A stretch of 64,000 bases of DNA. Source: Catellatospora sichuanensis (GTDB taxonomy: Bacteria; Actinomycetota; Actinomycetes; Mycobacteriales; Micromonosporaceae). Position numbers and translations under genes: made by a program. Location of the stretch: positions 151,252 to 215,251 of the forward strand of contig NZ_VIQO01000026.1 in assembly GCF_007483665.1 (NCBI RefSeq), given 5' to 3'. The stretch's first letter is position 1. Every line of letters starts with the position of its first letter. This document shows positions 7,259-15,255 of this stretch, piece after piece. Below the pieces are notes generated by a model. It worked only from the letters and a program-made list of their open reading frames with translations. It was not told the origin of the DNA and made no database searches.

Positions 7259-9400
7259 TCACCGCAGCCGATGGCGCGGCCCGCTCGTCGACTGCACCGG
7301 CACCCGGGTCACCTGGGCCAGCCCGGCCACGTGCGCGGTCAGCCGGGCGCTGGTCAGCTCGCAGGCGGTGATGTCGGTGACCGCCAGCCAGGACATGTGT
7401 ACGCCGCCGTCGGAGGAGATGCTCGCCGACCAGCGGGTGCCGGTGGGATGCGTGGCGATCACGGCGACGCCGACCCGGCCCAGGTCGGCCAGCAGCGCGT
7501 CCAGGTCCCGCAGTTGCTCGGTGTGCTCGCCCCACGGGTCGGCGACGAACAGCAGCTGGATGCCCCATGCGTCGCCGGAGACGTTGTTGATGCGGGCCGT
7601 CGGCATGTCCGCGGTCTGCGAGTCGTGCAGGACGGCGGCGTTGGCCGCGGCCCGGCGGCCGATCCGCGCCAGGGCGTCGCTGACCGACGAACTGGTGCGC
7701 ACCCGGTCGCTGAGCGCACCGAGCGCCCGCATGTCCGCGCTGCTCAGCCCGGCGACGGTGACCGCAGCCCCGTCCGCCCAGCTGGCCGTGGCCGCCTCCG
7801 CGACCAGGTAGCGCAGCAGGTCGTCGCAGCGCTGCGGGTCGCCGAGCAGCGTCAGCAGGCCGGTGCGCTCGCCGTCGACGAACAGCTCGCCGCCCTGCGG
7901 CCAGGTGCCGATCTTCAGCAGGCCGGGCAGCAGCGACGGGGTTTCGACGCGGTCGGGCAGCCAGGACGACGCCGACAGCGACCACGTGTTGGGCCACTGC
8001 ACGTCGAACGGCTCCGGCGCGTCCGCGCACGGCGCGGCGAGGATGATCGCGAGGTCGCCGCCGTGCTCCCAGGCGGCGGCGATGTCCGGCATCTCCCACG
8101 GCGCGCGGCCGCGCAGGCCTGCGGTGAGCTGGCGCAGCCCGGCGTCGAGCCGGTCGGTGGCGCGGTGCCGCGGCGGCATTTCCCGCGACCGGTAGCCCAG
8201 CGGGGTGCGCACGCCGCCGACGCCGCGTCGGCGGCCGACGCGCATCCGGTGCATGCGGCGGATCCGGCGGCGGACCACCACGTGCCCGGCGAGCACACCG
8301 GCCAGCGCCAGCCCGGCGCCGGCCGCGAGCACCCTGGTCCGGCCGGTGCCGGGGTCGGTCTCGTCCAGCGGTACGACGTGCGGCCGGGTGGCCGGGGAGG
8401 GCACCGCCGAAGCGGACGGCGCCGCAGCCGACGGCGTCGCCGCAGGTGTCGTCGCGGTCGACGGCGCGGGTGACACCGGGGGCGGGCTCGCCGGAGTGGA
8501 CGGCGTGACCGGTGCCGGGGTGGCAGGCGGTGGCGGGGTGGCGGGCTGCTGCGGGGCGGGCGTCTCGACGGCGGGCAGCAGCAGCCGGCCGGTCGCGTGG
8601 CGGATCGCACCGCGGTCGTGCGCGTCGGCCGGCAGCACGATCCGCCAGCCCGGCTCGATGTGGTTCGGGTTGCGGATCAGCTGCGGGTTGAGCGCCGCGA
8701 GTTGCTGGTAGCGGTCGAAGTCTCCGGTGAAGCGCTGCGCGATACAGCCGAGGTAGTCGCCCTTCTTGACGACGTACACGGGGCGCTCGATGCGCTGGCG
8801 GGGCGGCGGGGCCTGATGCTGCACCGCCAGCGCGGCCGCGGGCGCGGCGGCAGCCAGTACGGCCTGGGGCAGTGCCGGTGCGGTGTACGCCAGGGCGGGC
8901 GCGGCACGGGGCAGCGCCTGCGCGGCCATCGGCGTCCCGGCGTACGGGGCCGCCGGGACGGTGGCCACCATGCGGGCGGCGCTGGGCGCGGGCAGGCTGG
9001 GCAGCGCCGCGGTCGCCACGCTCGCCCCGGCGAAGACGGCGACGAGTGCGCCCACCAGCACGGCCGCGACCCGCTGCTGCAGGCCGAGGCCGGGCAGCCG
9101 GGCGGCGCGGCGGCCGCTGATCCGCGCCCCGATCTCCACCAGGATGCCGAGTGTGAAGGTGGCCCAGGCGGCCCAGCCGGCCAGCGTGAGCACGCGCAGG
9201 AACAGGTCGCCGTTGTCGGGCGAGGTCAGCACGGCGGTGATCTCGTCGAGCGAGGGCACATGCCGGGGCAGCGGGTTGCCCGCGAGCTCCACCAGCAGCA
9301 CGGGCACGCCCGCGACGATCGCCACGATCCCGGACAGCGCTGCCAGGCCGGCGAGCAGGCGCAGCGTCCAGTGGGGCCGGTTACGCCGGACTGGTGCCAT
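7259..9400 (-). CDS. LysM-domain membrane protein of the Tad locus
   Basis: 713 residues. Two or three hydrophobic segments in the first ~130 residues precede an Ala/Pro-rich extracellular stretch. A LysM peptidoglycan-binding motif follows at about residues 208-258 (VYVVKKGDYLGCIAQRF ... NPNHIEPGWRIVLPAD). A second Pro/Ala/Thr linker leads to another membrane segment (LAAGAGLALAGVLAGHVVV) and a ~300-residue cytoplasmic C-terminus. LysM-TM proteins commonly close actinobacterial Tad loci, often with a BTAD-type regulatory domain; no clear BTAD is visible. It probably fixes the pilus machine to the wall. It starts 41 bp after the last pseudopilin gene. Confidence 0.8.
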   Translation of the reverse strand: MAPVRRNRPHWTLRLLAGLAALSGIVAIVAGVPVLLVELAGNPLPRHVPSLDEITAVLTSPDNGDLFLRVLTLAGWAAWATFTLGILVEIGARISGRRAARLPGLGLQQRVAAVLVGALVAVFAGASVATAALPSLPAPSAARMVATVPAAPYAGTPMAAQALPRAAPALAYTAPALPQAVLAAAAPAAALAVQHQAPPPRQRIERPVYVVKKGDYLGCIAQRFTGDFDRYQQLAALNPQLIRNPNHIEPGWRIVLPADAHDRGAIRHATGRLLLPAVETPAPQQPATPPPPATPAPVTPSTPASPPPVSPAPSTATTPAATPSAAAPSASAVPSPATRPHVVPLDETDPGTGRTRVLAAGAGLALAGVLAGHVVVRRRIRRMHRMRVGRRRGVGGVRTPLGYRSREMPPRHRATDRLDAGLRQLTAGLRGRAPWEMPDIAAAWEHGGDLAIILAAPCADAPEPFDVQWPNTWSLSASSWLPDRVETPSLLPGLLKIGTWPQGGELFVDGERTGLLTLLGDPQRCDDLLRYLVAEAATASWADGAAVTVAGLSSADMRALGALSDRVRTSSSVSDALARIGRRAAANAAVLHDSQTADMPTARINNVSGDAWGIQLLFVADPWGEHTEQLRDLDALLADLGRVGVAVIATHPTGTRWSASISSDGGVHMSWLAVTDITACELTSARLTAHVAGLAQVTRVPVQSTSGPRHRLR

Positions 9401-9441
9401 GGTCTCGCCCTTTCGTGTGGCTGCTCGACCGGCGAGCAGGT

Positions 9442-9852
9442 TTATTCGATGAGGAGTGTCGCGGTGGCTTCGCCGGTGGCGGTCCAGGTCGCCCCGCCGA
9501 GGAAGGCCAGTCCGGAGGGGTTCTGGTAGGTGATCGTGGCGCTTACGGTGACCGATTCGCCGTCGGGCGAGACCTCGACGGTGCCGGTCGCGCCGACGCT
9601 GTCCAGGTAGGTCTGCGCGGCGGCTCTTGCCAGCGTCGGGTCGATGACCCTGGCCTCGCCCAGGATCGCCCGGGCCGGGTCGATGGCCTGTCCGGCGCTG
9701 CGCGCGGCCTCGGTGGCGACGTTGTCGGCGCGCTGGTAGGCACGTAGCCGCCCGCCGCCGACGACGACCATGCCGAACATGACGACCCAGGCCTGCGCCA
9801 TGATCACCACGAACACGGTCGCCTTGCCCGCATCACCGCGCCACCTGGTCAT
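9442..9852 (-). CDS. TadE/TadG-like pseudopilin-type protein
   Basis: 136 residues. A short basic N-terminus (MTRWRGDAGKATVF) runs into one hydrophobic segment (VVIMAQAWVVMFGMVVVGGG), then a helical region rich in small residues (NVATEAARSAGQAIDPARA) and a beta-rich C-terminus. The layout is that of TadE/TadG-family minor pilins of Tad systems. The ATG overlaps the preceding stop (ATGA at 9849-9852), so translation is coupled. The Glu typical of the prepilin motif is absent. Confidence 0.78.
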   Translation of the reverse strand: MTRWRGDAGKATVFVVIMAQAWVVMFGMVVVGGGRLRAYQRADNVATEAARSAGQAIDPARAILGEARVIDPTLARAAAQTYLDSVGATGTVEVSPDGESVTVSATITYQNPSGLAFLGGATWTATGEATATLLIE

Positions 9853-10286
9853 CTGCGGCTCCGGTAGGTGTCGAGCGGGCTGGTGAACGACGACTCGATG
9901 CGGAAGCTGCCCGGCACGCCCGGCATCGCGATGTCCGCGAATTGGACCTCGCAGACGACCCGCACGGTGACTGTCGCGGCCACGCCCACGGGCTCCTGGA
10001 AACCGGTGGGCTCGACGAGATCCGCCTCCAGCGGGTCGCAGGTCAGGCCCGCGGCCAGGTAGGCGTTGAGCGCGGCGGTCCGCGCCTCGGCACGGGCGGC
10101 GCCCTCGGTGCGGGCCAGGCTGGCCGTGCGCGCGGCGTCGTACGCGGCGGCCTCCCCGGCCTGCCGGGCCAGGCTATACCGGCCGGCGACGAAGACGGCA
10201 GCGAAGAACAGCAGCACCGAGGGCACCAGGATGGCCAGCTCGATGGCGGCCGAACCGCGGTCCCGGCGGCGCACAGCCTCGCTCAC
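9849..10286 (-). CDS. TadE-family pseudopilin
   Basis: 145 residues. RRRDRGSAAIELAILVPSVL is a class III prepilin-like leader: a basic stretch, Gly, then a Glu five residues later and a hydrophobic helix. A soluble domain with three Cys follows. GTG 10286 overlaps the upstream stop (GTGA) and has GAGGTGGG about 5 nt before it; GTG 10295 is an alternative. It is predicted to be processed and assembled into, or to prime, the pilus. Its neighbours on both sides overlap it. Confidence 0.82.
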   Translation of the reverse strand: MSEAVRRRDRGSAAIELAILVPSVLLFFAAVFVAGRYSLARQAGEAAAYDAARTASLARTEGAARAEARTAALNAYLAAGLTCDPLEADLVEPTGFQEPVGVAATVTVRVVCEVQFADIAMPGVPGSFRIESSFTSPLDTYRSRR

Positions 10287-10708
10287 GGCACCCACCTCTC
10301 CACCGGCCCGTGCGCCTGCTGCGTGATCTCGAACGGGTTCAGGAACGGGAGCAGGCTGACCGCCCGCCCGGTGACGACCACGGTGACCTCGGTGTCGGCC
10401 AGGTCGCGATCCACGGTGACCACAGGGTTCTGCAGACCCGGCCCGATCACGCGCAGGAAGTCGTTCGCGTTGGCCCTCGCCGTGTCGTTGGTGCTGCCCT
10501 GCTGGCGGCCCGCGTTGGCACCCTGCGTCGCCGCGGCCAGCGCGATCGAGCGGGCGTAGAAGACCAGCGCCGTCTGCACCACCATCAGGGACACCAGCAG
10601 CAGCGGCGCGGCGATGATGGCGAACTCGACGGCACCGCCGCCGCGGTCAGGGCAAGCCCGTGACCGGCGCCGTCGCCAGAGCCGGTCACGGATCGGGTGC
10701 CAGATCAC
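10283..10708 (-). CDS. TadE-family pseudopilin
   Basis: 141 residues. A very basic leader (IRDRLWRRRRSRACPDRG) is followed by GGAVEFAIIAAPLLLVSLMV, the TadE signature with Glu shortly after the Gly cleavage point, then a single transmembrane helix and an extracellular domain. The GTG at 10708 shares a base with the stop of the upstream small gene (TAGTG), which fixes the start despite a longer open frame. A minor pilin role is inferred. Confidence 0.83.
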   Translation of the reverse strand: MIWHPIRDRLWRRRRSRACPDRGGGAVEFAIIAAPLLLVSLMVVQTALVFYARSIALAAATQGANAGRQQGSTNDTARANANDFLRVIGPGLQNPVVTVDRDLADTEVTVVVTGRAVSLLPFLNPFEITQQAHGPVERWVP

Positions 10709-10953
10709 TAGCTGCCACCGCCGCCGCCGGCCGGCGGGGCGCCGCCGCCCGGGCCGGGCGGAGCTTGCACCGGGACCTGCTGCATCCAGCCGTCGGCGAT
10801 CTCCCACACCGCGGCGGCGATGGCGGCCGCGGCGAGCGCCATGATGGCGACCAGCACGATGTGCGGCACCGGACCCTCGCCCCGGTCGCGGACGGCCGGG
10901 GACAACAGGGTGCGCAAGCGAACCTCGATCGCCGCGTATAACGTCGTGAACAT
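10708..10953 (-). CDS. Small single-pass membrane protein of the Tad operon (possible pilin)
   Basis: 81 residues. An amphipathic N-terminus leads to DRGEGPVPHIVLVAIMALAA, a transmembrane helix, then a Pro/Gly-rich tail ending in GGGGGS. In position it takes the place of the Flp pilin gene, downstream of tadC and upstream of the tadE genes. The helix does follow a basic-Gly-Glu motif, but the classic Flp Glu5/Tyr pair is missing. It starts 14 bp after the tadC stop with GAGGAGTAGGAG upstream. It could be a divergent Flp pilin or an assembly factor. Confidence 0.72.
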   Translation of the reverse strand: MFTTLYAAIEVRLRTLLSPAVRDRGEGPVPHIVLVAIMALAAAAIAAAVWEIADGWMQQVPVQAPPGPGGGAPPAGGGGGS

Positions 10954-10967
10954 GTCGCTCCTACTCC

Positions 10968-11849
10968 TCATCGTTGGTTGAACAGACTCACCATCAGCGG
11001 ATACCCGACCAGGATCAGCAAGATCATGATCATCATCGTGGATGGGATGTCCAGCTTGGAGGTGCGTGTCTTGGCCGTTTCCAGTGCGCGCACCCGGATC
11101 TGGTCGCGCAGCGACGCAGCCTGGGCGCGCAGCGTCTGGTACACCTGAGCGCCGTCGTTGCCGGCGCTGCGCATGATGTCGGCGAAACTGGTCAGCTCGA
11201 CCACGCCGATGGTCGAGGCGAGCCCCTTCAGCTCGTCCCAGGGCGCGCGCATCTGCAGCTGCGCGCTGAGCAGGGCGGTCCGCAGCCGAACGTACGGCCA
11301 GCCGTCGCAGATGCGCGCCGAGCGCTCCATCGCCTCGACCGCACCGTGCCCGGAGCGCACCTGGTGCGCGGTCAGCGTCGCGTACGTGCACAGGGCCCGG
11401 ACGAACTCGGCCCGCGCGGACTTCGCCTTGGCCAACATGTCGTAGTGCGCGAGCGCACCCATGCCCAGCGCCAGCACCAGCGTCAACGCCACCGGCACCA
11501 CCACCGGCAGCGAGCGGCCCGTCGCGACCAGCACCACCGTCACCACCACCGGCAGCGCCAGGCCCAGCAGGCCCGACACCACCACGCTGGTCACGTGCCG
11601 CTCCGGCGTCTTGTCGAGGATCGCCAGGTCGGCCATGGGCAGCCGCAGCTTCGACAGCCAGTCGCCGTCGACGACGGGCAGGTCGGCCAGGGCGGCGTAA
11701 TGCGGGTCCACGCCCGGGTGCAGCCGCCGCAGGGCCGGTCCGAGCGCGGGCGTGGCCGGCACGAACAGCATGACCAGCAGGTACACCCCGAGCCCGGCGA
11801 TCGCGCCGCCGGTGATGCCCAGCGCCAGCCACAGATTGCCGCCGATCAT
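10968..11849 (-). CDS. tadC: TadC-type inner-membrane platform protein of the Tad/Flp pilus
   Basis: 293 residues of GspF/TadC type: membrane segments near the N-terminus, around residues 110-150 and at the C-terminus (MMIMILLILVGYPLMVSLF), with the conserved cytosolic helix region VVELTSFADIMRSAGNDG. It pairs with TadB to form the platform on which the CpaF ATPase acts. ATG 11849 overlaps the stop of an upstream 24-codon minigene (ATGA); the open frame to 11894 merely reads into that repeat. Part of the 17.5-7.2 kb operon. Confidence 0.86.
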   Translation of the reverse strand: MIGGNLWLALGITGGAIAGLGVYLLVMLFVPATPALGPALRRLHPGVDPHYAALADLPVVDGDWLSKLRLPMADLAILDKTPERHVTSVVVSGLLGLALPVVVTVVLVATGRSLPVVVPVALTLVLALGMGALAHYDMLAKAKSARAEFVRALCTYATLTAHQVRSGHGAVEAMERSARICDGWPYVRLRTALLSAQLQMRAPWDELKGLASTIGVVELTSFADIMRSAGNDGAQVYQTLRAQAASLRDQIRVRALETAKTRTSKLDIPSTMMIMILLILVGYPLMVSLFNQR

Positions 11850-11920
11850 GCCTTCTCCTCGCTGCGCTCGTCGGCAGCATGAGAACCGACCCACCCGATT
11901 CGCCCGCTACGCGCGCTCAT
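11846..11920 (-). CDS. Coupled minigene 3 (24 codons), directly overlapping the tadC start
   Basis: Same 24-residue sequence as minigene 2. Its TGA (11846-11848) overlaps the tadC ATG at 11849, and its GAGGAG lies about 6 nt before that ATG. It therefore acts as the effective translation-initiation region of tadC. Confidence 0.45.
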   Translation of the reverse strand: MSARSGRIGWVGSHAADERSEEKA

Positions 11921-11991
11921 GCCTTCTCCTCGCTGCGCTCGTCGGCAGCATGAGAACCGACCCACCCGATTCGCCCGCTACGCGCGCTCAT
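11917..11991 (-). CDS. Coupled minigene 2 (24 codons) between tadB and tadC
   Basis: Begins MSARSGRIGWVGSH and ends AADERSEEKA. The ATG overlaps the stop of minigene 1 and the TGA overlaps the start of minigene 3. It appears identical to minigene 3, so the duplication is recent or is being homogenised. Confidence 0.45.
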   Translation of the reverse strand: MSARSGRIGWVGSHAADERSEEKA

Positions 11992-12053
11992 GCCTTCTCC
12001 TCGCTGCGCTCGTCGGCAGCATGAGAACCGACCCGCCCGATTCGCCCGCTCAT
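11988..12053 (-). CDS. Coupled minigene 1 (21 codons) between tadB and tadC
   Basis: Encodes MSGRIGRVGSHAADERSEEK-A. Its ATG overlaps the tadB stop (ATGA at 12050-12053), and its TGA overlaps the ATG of minigene 2. The 3' half contains the GAGGAG site serving the next start. Whether the peptide has any function is unknown; the sequence may exist mainly to pass ribosomes along. Confidence 0.45.
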   Translation of the reverse strand: MSGRIGRVGSHAADERSEEKA

Positions 12054-12955
12054 GGCGTCACCTCCGCCGGAGCCGTGGCACCGGTCTCCGAGCGCAGCAG
12101 CCGCGGCAGCCGCTCCGGCAGCGACAGCCCGCGAATCCACATCATCAGCCCCACGTACAGGGCTGCGAGCAGGGCGAGGATCAGCTGGCCCAGGCCGGTG
12201 CGATAAGGCGCGGCGTAGCCGGGGTTCAGCGCGCCGAACAGCACCATCGCCACGGTCACTCCGGTCAGGAAGCGCACCGTGAACCGGGCCGAAGAGCGTT
12301 CGCTGTCCACCGTGGCCCGCGACACGATCTCCTCGCCCAGGCCGTTCGCGATGTCCAGCAGGGCCAGGTGCAGGCCCTCGCCGCCGTCCGCGGACTGCAG
12401 GATGAGCGGTGCCACCACCTCGTCGCTGCTGGGGTCGTCGAGCTCGTCGGCGAACGCGCGCAGCGCGCCGGGCAGGTCGGTGCCTGCCTGCAACCGCGCG
12501 GCCAGCGTGCGCACCTCGGTCGCGAGCAGCGGCGGCGCGGTGCGGGCCGTGGCGACGATGGCGGCCTGCAAGCCGATGCCGTTGCGTACGTAGTCGCTGA
12601 CCCGCCGGGTCCACGCCTCCAGTGCCGACAGCCGCGCCAGCGCCTTCTTCTCGGCGGTCGCCGCGGAGAACAGCCACGGCACCCCCGGCACCGCCAGCGC
12701 GACGATGATCCCGCCCACCGGCCATCCGGTGAGCAGCCAGGCCGCCGCCCCCGCGCACACCGCGAAGATCAGCACACCCTGGTGCGTACGGCGCTGGGCG
12801 GCGGTGCGCCCCGGCCCGCGCCAGAACCCGCGCAGCCACAGCCGGGTCGGCGAGGCCGGACCGGGCGGGCGGCGGGTGCCGACGATGAACAGCACTGCCA
12901 GCGCGATGCCGGCGCCGGCCGTGAGCACGGACAGCGCCGCGAGAATCTGGATCAT
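12050..12955 (-). CDS. tadB: TadB-type inner-membrane platform protein of the Tad/Flp pilus
   Basis: 301 residues. An N-terminal membrane segment (ILAALSVLTAGAGIALAVLF) and a central pair around residues 80-110 precede a cytosolic T2SSF domain (WTRRVSDYVRNGIGLQAAI ... LILQSADGGEGLHLALLDIA) and C-terminal segments. ATG 12955 overlaps the cpaF stop (ATGA), so the longer open frame to 13366 is rejected. It works with TadC under the CpaF ATPase. The stop overlaps the first of three minigenes. Confidence 0.88.
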   Translation of the reverse strand: MIQILAALSVLTAGAGIALAVLFIVGTRRPPGPASPTRLWLRGFWRGPGRTAAQRRTHQGVLIFAVCAGAAAWLLTGWPVGGIIVALAVPGVPWLFSAATAEKKALARLSALEAWTRRVSDYVRNGIGLQAAIVATARTAPPLLATEVRTLAARLQAGTDLPGALRAFADELDDPSSDEVVAPLILQSADGGEGLHLALLDIANGLGEEIVSRATVDSERSSARFTVRFLTGVTVAMVLFGALNPGYAAPYRTGLGQLILALLAALYVGLMMWIRGLSLPERLPRLLRSETGATAPAEVTP

Positions 12956-14451
12956 TGGCGCACCCGCTTGACGTGCAGCTCCCGGGTCCAGGAGCCCCGG
13001 TTGTGCGGCCCGGCCTCGATGTAGGGCACCAGCTCGCGCGGGTCGTAGCCGACGTCCATCAGGTCGTCGCGGATGCGCTCCGGCAGGTGCCGCGGCACCG
13101 CCCGGCCGTCCGGGCCCGGCCCGAACACGGTCGTGGTGACCACGCGGTCCTCGCGCATGCCGCCGACCTCGATGACGTGCGACACGAAGCGGTGCTCGCC
13201 GCCGCCGATGGCGCGCTCGTCGACCACCGCGGTGTAGACGATCAGGTCGATGCCCTGCGCCGCCATGCGCAGCGCCTGCTCCGCGCCGATGTCGTTGCCG
13301 TACGAGCAGGCCAGCTGGACGATCGAGTCCATCACCTCGCGGGCCTGCCGGGCGTGGATGGTGCACATCGCGCCCCGGCTGACCGTCATCGCCCGCAGCA
13401 TCGGCACGATCTCGCGGCCGCGGGTCTCACCGACGATCACCCGCCGCACCCCGAGCCGCTGGGTGATCGGCATCATGTCGTGCAGGGTCTTCTCGCCGCG
13501 GCGCTTGCCGTTGTTGTCGTACTCGCCATGGCCCTGCAGCGATTCGAGGCTGATCACCCAGTTCTCGTCCGTCGGGTACAGGGACTCGTGCAGGCCCAGC
13601 TCCCGCGACTCCTCCAGGGTGATGTACGGCTCGCCGGACGGGATGGTGCGGCCGAGCGCACGGAGCAGGGTGGTCTTCCCGGACGCGGCCAGTCCCGCGA
13701 TCATGATGTTCGCGCCGGACTCCAGCGCCTTGATCAGGAACCGGTACAGCAGTAGGTCGATCATGCCCCAGCGGTCGCGCAGCTCCTCCAGTGTCGCCGT
13801 GAACAGGCTGTGTTTGCGGATGTAGACGATCGGCCGCGGCGACACCTTGTACAGCACCGTCATCCGGGAGCCGTCGGGCAGCTGCATGTCCAGTTCGGGA
13901 TTGGACTCCGACAGCTGGCGCTCGGTGGCCGCCACCCGCATCGCCAGCACCTGCAGCATGCCGATGAGTTCGTCGTCGGTGTCGGCGACCGGCTCGCCCC
14001 GGCTGCGGCTGCCGTCGGCGTGGTGTAACAGCACCTGGTCGCAGCCGATGATGTGCACGTTGGTGATCTTCGGATCGTCCAGCAGCCGCTGCAGCCGCCC
14101 GGCCCCGAACATGCCGGCCACCACGGCGTCCATCAGCGCCTGCTCGTACGCCGGGCTCACCGGCTGGCCGGCGTGCGCCATCGCCACCACGTAGTCGGCG
14201 ATCACCTCGCGGCCGATCCGGGAGGCCGTCTCCCGCCGGTATGCCGCGGTGACGTTGGCCGAGTCGGCGAGCAGCCGGGTGAGCGTCTCGGTGACCCGGC
14301 CCTGCAACTGGCGCACCACCGCGTAGTCCACCGGCGTCGTCGGCGCCGCATGCGCGCCGGGAGGCTGCGCGGAGGGGACGCGGGCATGCCCGTTGACCCG
14401 GGGCGCGGCCGCCGCCTCCGGCGGGATCGGGATGAAACGTGGGGCCGTCAC
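12952..14451 (-). CDS. cpaF: CpaF/TadA-type pilus assembly ATPase
   Basis: 499 residues. An N-terminal helical domain is followed by the secretion ATPase core: Walker A IAGLAASGKTTLLRALG, Asp box ITLEESRELGL, Walker B region RRVIVGETRGREIVPML and His box GAMCTIHARQAREVMDS. It powers assembly (and possibly retraction) of the Tad pilus at the cytoplasmic membrane. The stop overlaps tadB, and the start overlaps the end of the cpaE-like gene by 4 bp, so the three are coupled. Confidence 0.93.
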   Translation of the reverse strand: MTAPRFIPIPPEAAAAPRVNGHARVPSAQPPGAHAAPTTPVDYAVVRQLQGRVTETLTRLLADSANVTAAYRRETASRIGREVIADYVVAMAHAGQPVSPAYEQALMDAVVAGMFGAGRLQRLLDDPKITNVHIIGCDQVLLHHADGSRSRGEPVADTDDELIGMLQVLAMRVAATERQLSESNPELDMQLPDGSRMTVLYKVSPRPIVYIRKHSLFTATLEELRDRWGMIDLLLYRFLIKALESGANIMIAGLAASGKTTLLRALGRTIPSGEPYITLEESRELGLHESLYPTDENWVISLESLQGHGEYDNNGKRRGEKTLHDMMPITQRLGVRRVIVGETRGREIVPMLRAMTVSRGAMCTIHARQAREVMDSIVQLACSYGNDIGAEQALRMAAQGIDLIVYTAVVDERAIGGGEHRFVSHVIEVGGMREDRVVTTTVFGPGPDGRAVPRHLPERIRDDLMDVGYDPRELVPYIEAGPHNRGSWTRELHVKRVRQ

Positions 14452-15245
14452 GGCAGCACCGGCGACAACCGCTCGGTGTCGCGCCGCGACAGGGCGCTGT
14501 CCATGCGGCGGGACGCGATCAGCGCGGTGACGCTCTCGTACGCGGCGGCGGACTTGCGCATCAGCGCGGCCCGGCGGCGGCCACGGCCGTCACCGCACAG
14601 CGCGGCCGCGGTCGACACGTCCCAGGGCAGCGACGCCGCCACGGGCACGCCCAGGTGCCGGGAGACCTCCCGCCCCGCGATCCCGCCCCCGATGAGCAGC
14701 AGGCCGAGACTGTTCTCCACGAAACCGGCCGGCAGCTCGCGGCGCATCGCGGTGACCGCCGACATGGCCGGCGACACCGTACGCAGCGAATGCGGCCGCA
14801 GCGCCAGCAGCACCAGGTCGGCCTTCGCCAGCAGCGCCCACGGGGGATGCGCCGCGGACAGCCGACCGCAGTCGGCGATCACCACCTGCGCCGTCATCCG
14901 CGAGAAGAACTCGCCGAGGCTGGTCCAGGCCAGGTTGAGGGTGGCGCTCTGGGCGGGCTCGGTCAGGCCCGGTAGCGCCATCCGCTGCTGGCGCGGCGCA
15001 TCCAGGTCGATGAGGTTGCCCGCGAGCTCCTGCTCGGCCGCGCCGCGCAGTGCCGCCGACGCCAGCGGCAGCACCCCGCGGTTGGCGGGCAGCTCGTAGC
15101 GGGCCAGGTAGCCGGCCAGCAGGTCGCCGCCGGCCGGGTCGCACTCGGCCAGCAGCACCGGCGACGGCCAGGTCAGCGTGAACGCCAGCGCGGCGGTGGA
15201 GGCCCCCGGGGAGCCCTTGGCGGAGACGATCGCGATCAGAGGCAT
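14448..15245 (-). CDS. CpaE-like MinD/ParA-type protein of the Tad locus
   Basis: 265 residues of the MinD/ParA fold: LIAIVSAKGSPGASTAALAF at the N-terminus and VVIADCGRLS for the switch region. The deviant Walker A keeps the signature Lys (K of KGSPGAS) but lacks the GKT lysine, a KGSPG variant often seen in actinobacterial Tad loci. CpaE proteins localise the pilus machine. Nucleotide hydrolysis may be weak or absent. It begins 10 bp after the CpaB-like gene and overlaps cpaF. Confidence 0.82.
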   Translation of the reverse strand: MPLIAIVSAKGSPGASTAALAFTLTWPSPVLLAECDPAGGDLLAGYLARYELPANRGVLPLASAALRGAAEQELAGNLIDLDAPRQQRMALPGLTEPAQSATLNLAWTSLGEFFSRMTAQVVIADCGRLSAAHPPWALLAKADLVLLALRPHSLRTVSPAMSAVTAMRRELPAGFVENSLGLLLIGGGIAGREVSRHLGVPVAASLPWDVSTAAALCGDGRGRRRAALMRKSAAAYESVTALIASRRMDSALSRRDTERLSPVLP

Positions 15246-15255
15246 CGGCGGCCGC

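Larger units (their letters stand above)
11846..12053 (-). repeat. Three tandem copies of a 71-bp junction cassette between tadB and tadC
   Basis: On the minus strand the unit carries ATGAGC, then CGGGCGAATCGGG, then GCCGACGAGCGCAGCGAGG and AGAAGGC, and repeats at 71-bp spacing (starts at 12053, 11991 and 11920, leading to tadC at 11849). The two downstream copies appear identical; the first is 9 bp shorter and has one further change. Each copy encodes a short ORF whose TGA overlaps the next ATG, and each brings its own GAGGAG ribosome-binding site. Confidence 0.92.
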
